Shown piece after piece: positions 1 through 9,421 of a stretch of DNA of 33,396 nucleotides. Below the pieces are notes generated by a model that searched no databases, was not told the DNA's origin, and saw only the letters and a list, made by a program, of their open reading frames with translations. How positions within the stretch are numbered: position 1 is the first letter of the stretch; every line of letters begins with the position of its first letter. The stretch spans positions 1 to 33,396 of the forward strand of contig JBBBWG010002382.1 in the NCBI GenBank assembly GCA_037176905.1, read 5' to 3'. This stretch comes from Azolla pinnata (Eukaryota > Streptophyta > Polypodiopsida > Salviniales > Salviniaceae). The position numbers and the translations under genes were made by a program.

Positions 1-219
1 TCATTATAATCCGATTATCCGACATTCAATTCAATTCTTATTAGTTTTTCCCTTGCTTCTTCTTATTCTGATATCTGAATATTCGTTACAATTCTGTTTC
101 TCACCACTCTGCCACTCTGGTTTCCTCTGGTTCAAATCCCCGGTGGATCTACCTCTGCTTTCACGCATACTTATCAATTATCTAGACACCGTTTCCGTCG
201 ACGAGCCTTGGTCGTGACA
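1..219 (-). mobile_element. Edge of an LTR (probable gypsy/copia-type LTR), runs off the left side
   Basis: Read on the minus strand, the block begins TGTCACGACC at 219 and continues to the window edge without coding potential. TG at an LTR start, especially TGTCAC, is common in plant LTR retrotransposons. The junction at 219/220 coincides with the point where the LINE ORF2 reading frame stops matching: the frame ends at an N-I-Y-A-P-N motif just before it. This suggests insertion of an LTR element into the LINE. On the opposite reading it would be the right end of an LTR (terminating CA on the plus strand), so the element's orientation is not settled. The other LTR and the target-site duplication are outside the window. 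Confidence 0.5.
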
Positions 220-228
220 AGTTAGGGG

Positions 229-589
229 CATAAATGTTTAGCACCCCAATCTGTAGGCGATTCCATTTCAGAAGCATGTATAAGGCCCGACCCTCCACCA
301 GCGTACCAGATGATGTTACTTTGTATCGGGCCTTATCGTTGATCGAGATGCAGACCCCTCCTCTTCATTGGAGGTCACCCTGCGCAGCCGACCACCATGT
401 GGTCCACCCACCTAGCAAGGGGTTTACTAAGCTCTGAGTTCGTTCTTGCGAGGGGTGGTGTTCCTGCAAAAGCAATAAGTCAATATGGCCCCTTATATTA
501 AGGGGATTCAGCTCCTCCTGAAGTCTTCTACACTCTTTGTGTTGTCGGCCTCCACCAAGGCCCTGTACATTCCACGTTAGGATCCTCAT
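229..589 (-). pseudogene. LINE ORF2 N-terminus: endonuclease/exonuclease/phosphatase domain, broken
   Basis: The frame starts at 589 with MRILTWNVQGLGG, the typical start of plant L1-type ORF2, whose N-terminal domain is an apurinic-like endonuclease. A leucine-rich stretch and the QEHH motif near residue 40 match the catalytic QE region. The frame hits a TGA after 74 codons (near 365). It then continues in the same frame through GGVCISINDKARYK and GRALYMLLKWN to NIYAPN at about 229. One CGA-to-TGA nonsense change would explain the break. After 229 the homology stops at the LTR junction, so the RT and the rest are missing here. It lies 95 bp downstream of ORF1, the usual LINE order. Confidence 0.8.
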
Positions 590-684
590 CCGAAAGCGGT
601 GACGTTGACGCCCATGTTCAGGCCAATCCCCATGTCATGGGGCAAACTAACACCTGTTTCGGAGGGTATGATCTCCACAGCAGG

Positions 685-1974
685 CTACAGATCCCCAACA
701 GGATTCTCAACCGGTCGTTCCCGACCCGCTTCAAATAGATCCCGCAATACATTTGTGCTCCAAAGCGGTGACACATCCTTCATCACTCTATCTGAGAGAG
801 ACGTCGTCAAACCAGGTGTTGGTCTGCCTATCTTACTCTTTCCTTTGTCCTTGAGCTTGCCCGTCCGGATCCACGATTTCACTACTCTGAGGCCACTACC
901 ACTTCCACGTTCCAGCGGGAGGGGGGCCTTTGCCAACTTCTCTTCCGGAGTGGACGGTACAGGTTGGGGTTGCATCTCCATCGGGGCGGAGAACACGAGT
1001 TCAAGCTCTCGTGAGGGAAGGCATGAGGAGTCGCATGGGGATAGCATTGCTGCCAACGCTTCTGGGACGCCATCCCCTAACGCTTGAAGAAGTGTAAATC
1101 TGTTGGTAGCTCTCACCTGTAGGCCGGGTGCCTCGGCACTCCCGGAGAGGATCTTTACCCGTTTCAAGGGTTGCTCGTCCGCACTTGCTGGTGACAAGGT
1201 AGCGGTACTGCTTTTGAAGGGGTGGTCATGTAAAAGGGCGAGAGAGGATGCACCTAGGCCTCCAAGTTTCCCCTTCTTCTTAACGGGTAGCCAAGGAGCC
1301 TTGTCACCTTTGGTTGTCTCGACTTTGCCCGAGGATCGAGGTCTCGAGCTTCCCTTTCCTGTCTTGCGAGGACACTCCTTAGCAAGGTGTCTTGTCTGTT
1401 TGCAAATGAAACACTGCCCCGGGAGTCCCTCATAAACCATTTTCACCACTGTGAGACCTAGCTCCTCAAAGTAAAGTCTAATCCTTGATGGAAGTCCATG
1501 GAGGGAAGGCACCAAGATGCGCAACTTGGGCACCTCCGCGACTGTGTCTGCCATTGACACTTTTTGAGGACATATCATCCTTATTTGTTCACCAAAAAGA
1601 GGGAGCAGATGGCACAAATGGGGAGGGAGGCCAAGAAATGTTGCGATGATCACCCTAGGGTTGTTGAGTTTCCATAACTCTTCAATCGGATTGAACCCTG
1701 GTGACCATGGCTGGAGCAGTACCTTGTCGTACTTTAGTTCGAGTACCTTGAGCTCGACCAATGGTTGCGCCAGCGAACCATTACTTAATTCAATGTGGAA
1801 GAAGTTCTTCCCTAAACCCCTGACACTCTTAATCACAGGCATGTTCTCCAACATAGCCACCTGAAACATGTCCCGAACCATGCCCCGACATGGTCTACCT
1901 GCCAGAAACCTAGACAGCAGCTGGCGCCGTGCTCCTGCTCCTGCTCTGTGGGCAGTGCGCGCGTTCCTCAGCAT
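685..1974 (-). CDS. LINE ORF1: DUF4283-like gag protein with zinc knuckle
   Basis: This is an open frame of 429 codons. The N-terminal half, around residues 45-150, has the DUF4283 look (FHIEL, then LLQPWSPGFNP, then a LGLPPHLCHL stretch), known from plant LINE ORF1 and gag-like proteins. At residues about 187-200 there is a CX2CX4HX4C zinc knuckle (CFICKQTRHLAKEC), which binds nucleic acid in retroelement gag proteins. The C-terminal half is basic and Pro/Ser-rich, of low complexity. The protein would coat the element RNA. Start uncertain: the first ATG of the frame is used, but a GAG/CAG-repeat leader at 1925-2040 carries another ATG at about 2014 in a different frame, so a frameshift may have removed the original N-terminus. 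ORF2 follows downstream. Confidence 0.75.
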   Translation of the reverse strand: MLRNARTAHRAGAGARRQLLSRFLAGRPCRGMVRDMFQVAMLENMPVIKSVRGLGKNFFHIELSNGSLAQPLVELKVLELKYDKVLLQPWSPGFNPIEELWKLNNPRVIIATFLGLPPHLCHLLPLFGEQIRMICPQKVSMADTVAEVPKLRILVPSLHGLPSRIRLYFEELGLTVVKMVYEGLPGQCFICKQTRHLAKECPRKTGKGSSRPRSSGKVETTKGDKAPWLPVKKKGKLGGLGASSLALLHDHPFKSSTATLSPASADEQPLKRVKILSGSAEAPGLQVRATNRFTLLQALGDGVPEALAAMLSPCDSSCLPSRELELVFSAPMEMQPQPVPSTPEEKLAKAPLPLERGSGSGLRVVKSWIRTGKLKDKGKSKIGRPTPGLTTSLSDRVMKDVSPLWSTNVLRDLFEAGRERPVENPVGDL

Positions 1975-2040
1975 GCACCTGCTCTTGCTCCTGTTCCTGC
2001 TCCTGCTCCTCGCCCATCCCTCGACGTGTTGCTGCAGCTC
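1925..2040 (-). repeat. GAGCAG-type hexamer repeat in the LINE leader
   Basis: The minus strand shows repeated GAGCAG/GAACAG/GAGCAA hexamers upstream of and overlapping the chosen ORF1 start. In one frame they encode a short Glu/Gln run. They may be the original coding N-terminus of ORF1, now out of frame. Confidence 0.5.
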
Positions 2041-2095
2041 GATTCTTCTTCTTCTCCTCTTCTTCTCGGCTTCTGTCTTTCTGCCTCAAACTTAA

Positions 2096-3560
2096 AATTT
2101 AATTATTTTATTATACATATACTCTCAACAACATTGATATTCTCTAGTTATAAACCCAGGGTCCTGTCTCAGTTTTCACATATCCTTGTCGATTTTCGTG
2201 ACATCTTTGGTAAACCCGGCTGAAACAAAGGCAGTATGACGATATCTAGTGCATCTTGAAGATAATGTCCTTGAGCAATCATGGAGGGGAGTTAACAATG
2301 GGATAGTGTATGGTGTGGAGGACATGCTTAAAGCAAGATATAGAGAAGCAGTAAGTCGTACAATGGAGGTGGCAGAGCGATTTGATAGCAAGAATATTAC
2401 CAAGTTCCTTGCCACTTGTAAGAAAGAGATGTAACAAAAAGGATGTTTTAGATTTGAAGTATATTTTAAGTTTTCAGCATATGCTAGAACCCAAAATCCA
2501 GGATTGAGTCATAGAGATTCAGAACACGTAAACAACTTGGGCGGAGTTCAAGAAGGAACTTCTAGTAGAATATATGCTTGAAACTGCATTAAGGATTACT
2601 CGACATACGCTTATAAAGTGAATAGAAAAGAAAGGATAGAATCTATGTGCGTCCAGAGTATCTGCAGAATTTGACCATATTGGCAATTGACTCCCAATCA
2701 CTGATCAATAACTTCTTCGTATAAGTAATGTGTTATTATTCTTGAAAGCCGTGGAGATAAAAGATAGACAAAAATTAGACAACATTTCAGAAGACAAAAT
2801 ATAACCAAATGGTTTAGTAACAAACTGATTGGTGGTGAACAAAACATGCAATTGTCTTGACAAATGTCCACAATGTTTTGAAAAAGCTTATGTGGAGAAT
2901 ACGCACAGGTCAAGGATAAAGGTACCTATCACAATTGAGCTCAAAACGCAAAATAGTTTTGACAAGAAAGCAATGTAAAAATCAATTATAGAAAAGTTTT
3001 TTAGGAAATTTGAAACGATGTCGCTAGTCAACTTAGGTCAACTCAAGCCCCAGGGAAAAGCCATATATAAATTTGTGTGGTACAATAGTTTGGACCACTC
3101 ACAAAAGGAGTGCACTGACTGCAAGAGACGATTTGACAAAACCTTTTTTGTCTAAACAACAATATGATCTACTCAAGCAAAAAGAGGTTGGTTGAAACAA
3201 GAAAAAAGTTAGGTGGATTAGGTTAACCCACTCAAATGGAAATTGAAAAATTTCCTAATTAGAAGGGCAAAGAAAGAATGGTACCAACTTACAAGTTAAG
3301 GTGGGTTATCTGACAATGAACTAACTTACGAAAGGTCCTTGAAAAAAAAATTTGATGATTTCATACCATGGATCGGGTTTCTTTGTATTAATTAGGACCA
3401 TTCCATGTACAACAAGGACGCACAACAAATGGCAAACTTTGACCGACAATGTCCTCCTCCAACAAGCTTTAACGCTTGACCTTGTCACAACCTCCTGGTT
3501 TTTACTTCGTCATGCAATTGAGTTCCCTCTAATAAATGTTCAGTATTATCCTTAGATAAA
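2096..3560. other. Non-genic stretch, no recognisable gene
   Basis: This is AT-rich sequence with only short ORFs. A 61-codon frame at 2249-2434 (plus) and scattered fragments at 3000-3555 look like decayed transposon coding sequence, but I recognise no domain. No RNA gene, clear terminal repeat or tandem array was seen. Confidence 0.5.
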
Positions 3561-3599
3561 TCTCCAATCTATATTAGAACTTACATAATTTGTATTTAT

Positions 3600-4150
3600 A
3601 TTTGCTTTAGTTTTTAAGTCTTACTCCTATTTGATTAGGCTATAAACGACATTCATTTAGTTCACACATGAATTGATCAATTGTACTAATTTCACAGGTA
3701 ATGCGAGACTTTAACTAAGATAAGTATATTAGTTTGCCTACTAATTTTCTATACATTTTTGTTTCCACACCTTCATTTGCTTTTGTTTCTATACGCTTAT
3801 GGTTACGTTCAATCAAAGTGTTTACTTGTTTACAATCGAGATAAAACGTTTCTCTTATTATGTCAATAACATACTTTTATTGAGAAATAAAGATAACTTT
3901 TTTAGAGAAGACAACTTCAATGCCTAAAAGATATTCTAATTTTCTTAAGCTTTCGTATCAAATTCTTCAATGTCTAAAAGATATTCGAATTTTTCTAAGC
4001 TTTCGTATAAAATTCTTGGCTAAGTCATTTATCTTAATATTCTTTTTCATTCTTGTTTGTCCCGATTATTGTAAAATCATTAACATAAATGAGAAGTATG
4101 GTAATCTTCCCTATTTGTGAATGTTTGAGAAACAAAGTATGATCCGCTGA
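3600..4150 (-). mobile_element. Ty1/copia pol remnant, 3' part of reverse transcriptase
   Basis: On the minus strand, piecing frames together across many stops, the order of motifs is: ADHTLFLKHS (about 4145), LLIYVNDFTIIGTN (about 4080, the RT catalytic YVDD with D changed to N), a K-L-E-K-F-E-Y-L-L-D-I-E segment (about 3990, matching the KDLGKLKYFLGIEV region), then YRKLVGKLIYLS (about 3750). This is the usual order in copia RT. The element is dead: it has several stops and frameshifts, and a 51-bp tandem duplication at about 3917-4017 repeats the LGIEV-region segment. It is separated from its 5' part by the LINE insertion upstream. Confidence 0.8.
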
Positions 4151-5145
4151 ACTTTTTTTTTTTTTTCAAAAAGACTTCCTTTCATTAGCTAAGTAGAACA
4201 CATGAGAAATCTATAGGGAATGTTAGAGAATATAGGACAATCAAACCCTAATTTATAACTGAAAAAACAATCACAACAATGATTTGTAATTCTATCGTGG
4301 CCTTCCTCGTATTAAAGAAATTATATATTATTGTCGCTAAGTATCAATCAATGCATATCTCTTCAAAGTCGTTGTATTGATTTCTCCTAGAATTAAATCA
4401 TATTGTCCTTTAATTGTATATACTAATTGCAACCATACTGCTTGTACTACTTGAACTAGAGCCAAACTTTTATCTTCTAAAAACCATACTACACCTAGTA
4501 GTCGATAAGTTCCATTAAACTTTGTTTGCTTCAAACTATCACAACATCTTTATGCCAACCATTATAATTGTGTCGCATATCGACCACCTTATATACATGT
4601 CTATCACCAAATAGCAAAAGGAAATCCAGACAGCATGTCTCGTAAGCAAAGCCTCTCTTGACATATCACCCCGTACCACCATGTCACACGAGACCATCCC
4701 TGAAAATAATGAACTAGCCAATAGTTCTTAACCATACTTATTGTTTTGTAGTACATCCCCAAAAACAATATTTAATTATCTCTTCTTGTCCACAATATGT
4801 ACATCTCATTCAAATATAGGGGTCCTCTCATCCAATGTCCCACTGGGACTACACGATAACAATGTAATCTTTCTTTCTTGTTTTCATGCCCACAAATTCT
4901 TCCAGAATATTGTTAAAAAATATTGTGAGATTCTTTGTTGCTATCACCAAGTAGCCACCACGGGCTCCTTATGTCTTGATTCAAGAAAAAAATCATTCCC
5001 ATTTTTGCTGAGTAATTAAAGAACTTAATCAATTTACTATTATTAAAACCTTCTACCTTCCAATAGAGACCCCTAGGATTTCACTAAAGCTGGGGCAATG
5101 CTTGTTTCTTCTATACCCACATCTCCCAACAATCATCAATTGTCA
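4151..5145 (-). mobile_element. 5'-truncated LINE 3' end inserted in the copia element
   Basis: On the minus strand this block ends in a run of 14 A (plus-strand T at about 4151-4164), directly before copia sequence resumes. Inside it, near 4800-4730, a frame reads MRCTYCGQEE and then CFWGC and VWL, the zf-RVT zinc-binding domain found at the C-terminus of plant LINE ORF2. Further down, at 4534-4337, the frame WLQLVYTIKGQYDLIL followed by LKRYALIDT resembles the ORF2 tail. Several stops are present, so it is inactive. The 5' boundary is set only by where copia homology ends. I could not see a convincing target-site duplication. Confidence 0.65.
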
Positions 5146-5650
5146 TCAAGCTATGGATCTCATTACTCTTGGAAATCTTTCAAACCATGCCCCTAGAAGT
5201 TGATTTAGCCATATGATTATTTCTTACAACATTTTCAACCATTTTTCCCTTGAATCTCAGTGAAATATCCATATAAATTTATTCTATTAGTTTTGCATTA
5301 AAAATGTATTTCTCAAAACCATATTGTTATAGTTTCTAACCATAATGTACAACTATTAAAGCCAATATTATTTTGATTGTGCTCATCTTCGCAACAAAGG
5401 AAAATGTTTTTGATTAATCCATTCTATATGTTTGATTAGGACCCTTTGTCACTACTTTGCCTTATATTATTCTAACGATATGTATTTCCTATATTTCACA
5501 AAAAATACCCATTTGAATTCCATTGATTATTTGTCTTTGGGTAGACTTATGAGCCCCCATGTCTTACTCTTCTCTAATAGGTATATTTTAACATTAATAG
5601 TTTGTTTCCAATTTTCAATAGATATTTCCTCGAATAGAGGATGACAATGG
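5146..5650 (-). mobile_element. Ty1/copia pol remnant, 5' part of reverse transcriptase
   Basis: The minus strand, with stops and shifts, gives in order: SLPKDK (about 5540), VTKGPNQTYRMD (about 5450), TFSFVAKMSTIKIILAL (about 5400), an F-N-A-K-L-I-E segment with IYMDISLRF (about 5280), then WLNQLLGAWFERFPRVMRS (about 5200). These match the conserved copia series PKDK, VAKGYTQTYGIDY, TFAPVAKM, FLxGxLEEEVYM and LYGLKQxPRAWFERF. The series then breaks and resumes at ADHTLF near 4145, which defines the LINE insertion. Upstream of 5650 copia homology stops, so the integrase and gag are missing. Confidence 0.8.
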
Positions 5651-5799
5651 AGATATTATTTTCGGTGTCCCGAAAATACAACAAGAATACATGAACTTGA
5701 GAACGAATCCCATGGCCTCTGACCAAAGAATATTTGATTTCGTGCGATTAAGATTGAAGGAATATTTGAAATACAAAATTTAGATAGCTTTGATTGACA

Positions 5800-6150
5800 A
5801 AGGGAAGACAATACAATCAATCCCAAATCAGGGATTCTAGAAGTTTAGGTTTTGAGAGATTAGCAAATTAGGGTTTCTAAGAGTTTTGAGTTTTTAGAGA
5901 TTCGATTTGGATTAGATTAGAGTTTCATAGATAGAAGATTCAAATTCTATAAGCAATTAGGGTTTTTTCTCTAGGGTTCAAGGTTTTGATTAGAAGTATC
6001 AAAGCTCTCCCCCCCCCCAAGATCAGGGTTCCTAAAAGCTTTTATATGACTCCCCTTCCCCATATTAGGGTTAGGGTTTATGAGAGACTTAGGGTTTGTA
6101 GAGAGATGTCTTAGATTAGAAAATCAGGGTTAGGGTTCACCCCCTAGAGG
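5800..6150. repeat. Degenerate AGGGTTT-rich tract
   Basis: The stretch contains many scattered ATTAGGGTTT, CAGGGTT and TTAGGGTTAGGGTTT motifs separated by 20-60 bases. It looks like a decayed telomere-like or AGGGTTT-rich array rather than a gene. No open frame of note. Confidence 0.45.
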
Positions 6151-6260
6151 TCCCTTCGATAAAAAAAGTAGAGTTCTTGAACTTGTTCTTCTCCCTCCTT
6201 CAATTAAATGTCCCCATCTGCACTTGCATGAAGGAACTCCTGTTTTAATCTCTAACTCGG

Positions 6261-6390
6261 TTGCATGCATCTCACTTGTCATTTACTTTAGTTACATGGC
6301 CTTTACATTTAGTTGCATGCATCCCACCTGATGTTTACTTTAGTTGTATGGCCTCCACATTCAATTGTATGTGTCCCACTTGACGTTTGG
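6261..6390. repeat. 52-bp tandem repeat, about 2.5 copies
   Basis: Copies start at 6261, 6313 and 6365 (TTGCATGCATC or TTGTATGTGTC), each followed by CCACYTGAYGTTTACTTTAG-like sequence. The period is exactly 52 bp. Copies differ at several sites. Confidence 0.75.
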
Positions 6391-6399
6391 AGCGACCGG

Positions 6400-6560
6400 G
6401 TACAAGCACAGCCCATACGAATACGAGCGCGTACAGGTACGAGCAAGACCCGTACAAGTACGAGCACAAGTGCGTATGAGCACGGCCCATACGAGTACAA
6501 GTGCGTATGAGCAATACAAGCTCGGCCGAGTATGAGCATGACCCATACAAGTAGGAGCAT
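6400..6560. repeat. TACGAG/TATGAG hexamer-based minisatellite
   Basis: There are repeated GTACGAGCA, CATACGAGTAC and GTATGAGCA units in multiples of six bases, with a longer sub-unit around CCCATACGA recurring. Because the period is a multiple of three, several frames stay open on both strands with Tyr/Ser/Cys-rich translations. These are by-products of the repeat and not genes. Confidence 0.75.
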
Positions 6561-7970
6561 AACTTGATACGTAGTCCGTTTCATACGTAGTAAAATGCAT
6601 TTGGAAGGTCATAAAGACCTCTATCTCCTCATACAAGCCATCAAACTATGCTAAAATAAATATTTTATTGTTTTTCATATTATATGTGAATAAGCATACG
6701 ACAATGGTAATAAGAGAACTTCTACGAATTGATGAACATTTATTGAATAAAATGTAATGAGACATAACTTGACATTTTGTAATTTATTTCCTAATAACAT
6801 TGGGCAGGCTAACAAATCAATCAGAATACATGAATTAAGAAGAGGTTCATCTTGAAGTACAATAGAGGGAGAAGCATTTGTATCCTTATTCTTAGGAATC
6901 AGATCACGGTCATGAAGTTACATAGATAAAGAATTTTACATTTTTTATCATATAAAAAAAAGTCAAAGTTTGATTTCAAATAACAAATCAAACTTAAAAT
7001 TTGATTAATTTTGTCAACTTAAAATAATTGTAAACAACATTTTACAAAAGATTTTAATAAACAAAAATGTTGACACACAAGTTGACATACAACTATATGC
7101 ATAGCTAGATGCACAAAATAGATACAAAATACTTGTGTTTTCTATACATCTCTTGTGTCTAATCTGGCGCCTATGTCACATCAAACTTGGACAGAATGTT
7201 GTTTGATGCACAGGTAGAGTCGATAAAGTAATAACCGGGTGGCCTGACCTTTTCGTTCCTATTAATAATCAAGTTAGGGAAATGTTGAGGCGCTATGATA
7301 GCTTAGAAAGAGGATTGAAGCCAATATGACTGAGGTTATTGTGTAAGGAAAGTGCAACAATTGAGGTACTAGACAAGTCACCAAAATCTAGGGAAGTTTA
7401 TAATTTATCAAGTGTGAAGAAGCATGTTTTCTAGTTTTGATGGAGAATTTGACAATACATTAATAAAATTAGACTCTAGAATTGGAAGTACACCAACAAA
7501 AGAGAATGTAAAAAGCATGTCGTTCGATAATTAACGATAATCTAATATAACAAGAGACATCAATATGTCGAGGTATGCATATATATTAATGGCCAAATAC
7601 AGCTGTATTATTTGAGATAATTTCAGTTTCTGTGAAAGATTGCGACATGTTCTACCATCTGAGTATTGGAGGTTTACTTGACATCCTTGCTTTTTTTTTC
7701 ATCAAGAATGAATCTTTGCATCAATTTCTATCGTTGGAAGAGGACGAATTGTTTGGAGGATAGTCTTGCTAGGACCAATCATTGTAGATGTGGGCTCCAA
7801 ATCAGCCAGCTGTATAGATTGAGGTGAGACAATCTCTTCGGATTTTAATGGAACACGTTGCTCTCATATCATCGGTATCTCCAGAAACATGAATCGGGAG
7901 TCATTCAAGATATTTTCAACATCATTTGCCCCGATTATGTTTATCATTTAGTGGCATGCACATTCGCCTC
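6560..7970. other. AT-rich non-genic stretch
   Basis: I see no ORF above 60 codons, no array and no RNA gene. Short coding-like pieces at about 7200-7500 may be old transposon remains but match nothing I can name. Confidence 0.5.
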
Positions 7971-7978
7971 CACTCATG

Positions 7979-8205
7979 ATGGATCGATTGGGTAGTGACT
8001 CATGATTGATCGATCGCACTTGATATGATCAAGATCTGGGATATAGCGAGTTAGATGCATTTCTAGGATTCTAAGATGGATGATGCGGTCGATTGAGATC
8101 TGGGGTAGCGAGTTAGATGCATTTGGATCGATTGATCGCACTTGATGTGATCGAGATCTAGGATAGCGAGTAAGATGCATTTCTAGGATTCTAATGCAGT
8201 CGGCG
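7979..8205. repeat. GATC-rich tandem duplication, about 121-bp period
   Basis: The block GATCGCACTTGATRTGATC followed by an AGATCTRGGAT, AGCGAGTTAGATGCATTT, CTAGGATTCTAA series occurs at about 8006-8085 and again at about 8127-8202. A partial third copy (AGCGAGTTAGATGCATTT) lies between them. Confidence 0.75.
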
Positions 8206-8930
8206 CCTTGGATTAGTCGTCGGAATCGAGCTATTCAAACGACAAAACATTGACTACGTGAAAGCAACACACAAGTTCGCTTGCTCCATTTCCAATTCCA
8301 ACACAAGTCGTGTACATAGACAGGCACGGAAAAGCTTGGCATGTCGACCGTTCTCTTTGATAACTAATGATAAGATATTTTCATGGCTAAAAGGAGAAAG
8401 AAGAAAAGTGTCGAACTGATGCAACGCGATGCGATGAATCTGTGCCGTCGCCACTGGCTTGACCACTAAGATGAAGACGGAACTGCACTTATTGACAAAA
8501 ACGAGCAATCGAAGCCCTTTTTTTGAACAAGGAGTGTCGTGTAAAATTGATCATCACAGATCATGACAACGTATACGCCAGCTATTCTCTCCAGCTCTGA
8601 CATCACCAAACACACCCTCCGCTTAGACAATGCTGATTCAGAGCGCCACAACCCAAACCGATACATAGACATGTTTGGTCTCCGGGGCATATCAACGAGC
8701 CACAAGGGCACAACTCTGAACTGCATCCGATTGGGAAATGGGCTGGAGCCATCGCTGCAATTGGAATGCGGGCGATTCCGCGAAGTCTGTCCTGATGGAT
8801 GCGAAAATGCAGCCTAGAGCAGCATATTTTCAGATCGAACAGCTCGGGGCAGACCAGATGATGGTTCCGAGGCCCCGATCGAAGAGTCTCATCTCCGCGT
8901 CTCTTGCGCCGAAGCAGATGCAATGGACTA
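8206..8930. other. Upstream intergenic region of the CAT gene
   Basis: The overlapping short frames on both strands here show no family motifs. This is probably distal promoter sequence of the transporter gene at 9422. Confidence 0.4.
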
Positions 8931-8934
8931 GAAA

Positions 8935-9046
8935 AAAAGCCAGAAGATTGGGCAAAAAGAGAGCCAGAAGATGCCAGAAAAAAACCCAGAAGATTGGGCA
9001 AAAAGAGAGCCCAGAAGATGCCAGAAAAAAACCCAGAAGATTGGGC
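8935..9046. repeat. 46/47-bp tandem repeat in the CAT promoter
   Basis: CCAGAAGATTGGGC recurs at 8940, 8986 and 9033, with CCAGAAGATGCCAG between copies. Period 46-47 bp, about 2.4 copies. The array ends about 70 bp before the TATA box, so it sits in the proximal promoter. Confidence 0.8.
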
Positions 9047-9113
9047 AGTAGCCAGGCCATGGTTTTTCCCAGTTTTCCATAAACAAGAGTCATGGGCTTC
9101 TTTCTCTCCCCTG

Positions 9114-9120
9114 TATAAAT
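9114..9120 (+). promoter_or_regulatory. TATA box of the CAT gene
   Basis: TATAAAT follows a CT-rich stretch and lies about 30 bp before a plausible transcription start near 9145-9150. It is about 300 bp upstream of the chosen start codon. Confidence 0.6.
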
Positions 9121-9231
9121 AAGAAGCTCTTGTTCAGGCATTCAGCAAAGAAGAGCTGAATCTCTCCGTTCCTGGAGATCGAGTCAATAAGCAGAGCCGC
9201 TCAGATCAGATCAGATCAGATCTGTGCCTCC

Positions 9232-9399
9232 ATGGCTGTGTACGTTTGGACTCTGGCATTGCTGTGCTGCTGCAGATCCCCTGATTCCTCTCTGCTTTCC
9301 TTCCTTTGTTTTGGTGTTTTCTTTTTGTTTTTTTGCCCCTTTCTGTTTGGTGGTGTTCATTTCCCTGACCCTTTTCCATCTCCAATCTGCTGTAGATGA
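9232..9399 (+). CDS. Possible upstream ORF in the CAT leader, 55 aa, hydrophobic
   Basis: An ATG in the favourable context CCATGG opens 55 codons (MAVYVWTLALLCCC and onward, then very Phe/Leu-rich) and stops 22 bases before the transporter start. If this leader is not spliced it would be a uORF that could lower translation of the main protein. A leader intron ending at an AG near 9394 would remove it. No conserved family recognised. Confidence 0.3.
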   Translation: MAVYVWTLALLCCCRSPDSSLLSFLCFGVFFLFFCPFLFGGVHFPDPFPSPICCR

Positions 9400-9421
9400 T
9401 CGGGTGGAATCGGGATTTCTG

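Noticed and set aside
599-1435. Plus-strand frames of 162 and 110 codons
   Set aside because: They lie antisense to LINE ORF1, which has a zinc knuckle and DUF4283-like features; the plus frames have none.
8830-9141. Short repetitive ORFs on both strands near 8.9-9.1 kb
   Set aside because: They are translations of the 47-bp repeat in the CAT promoter.
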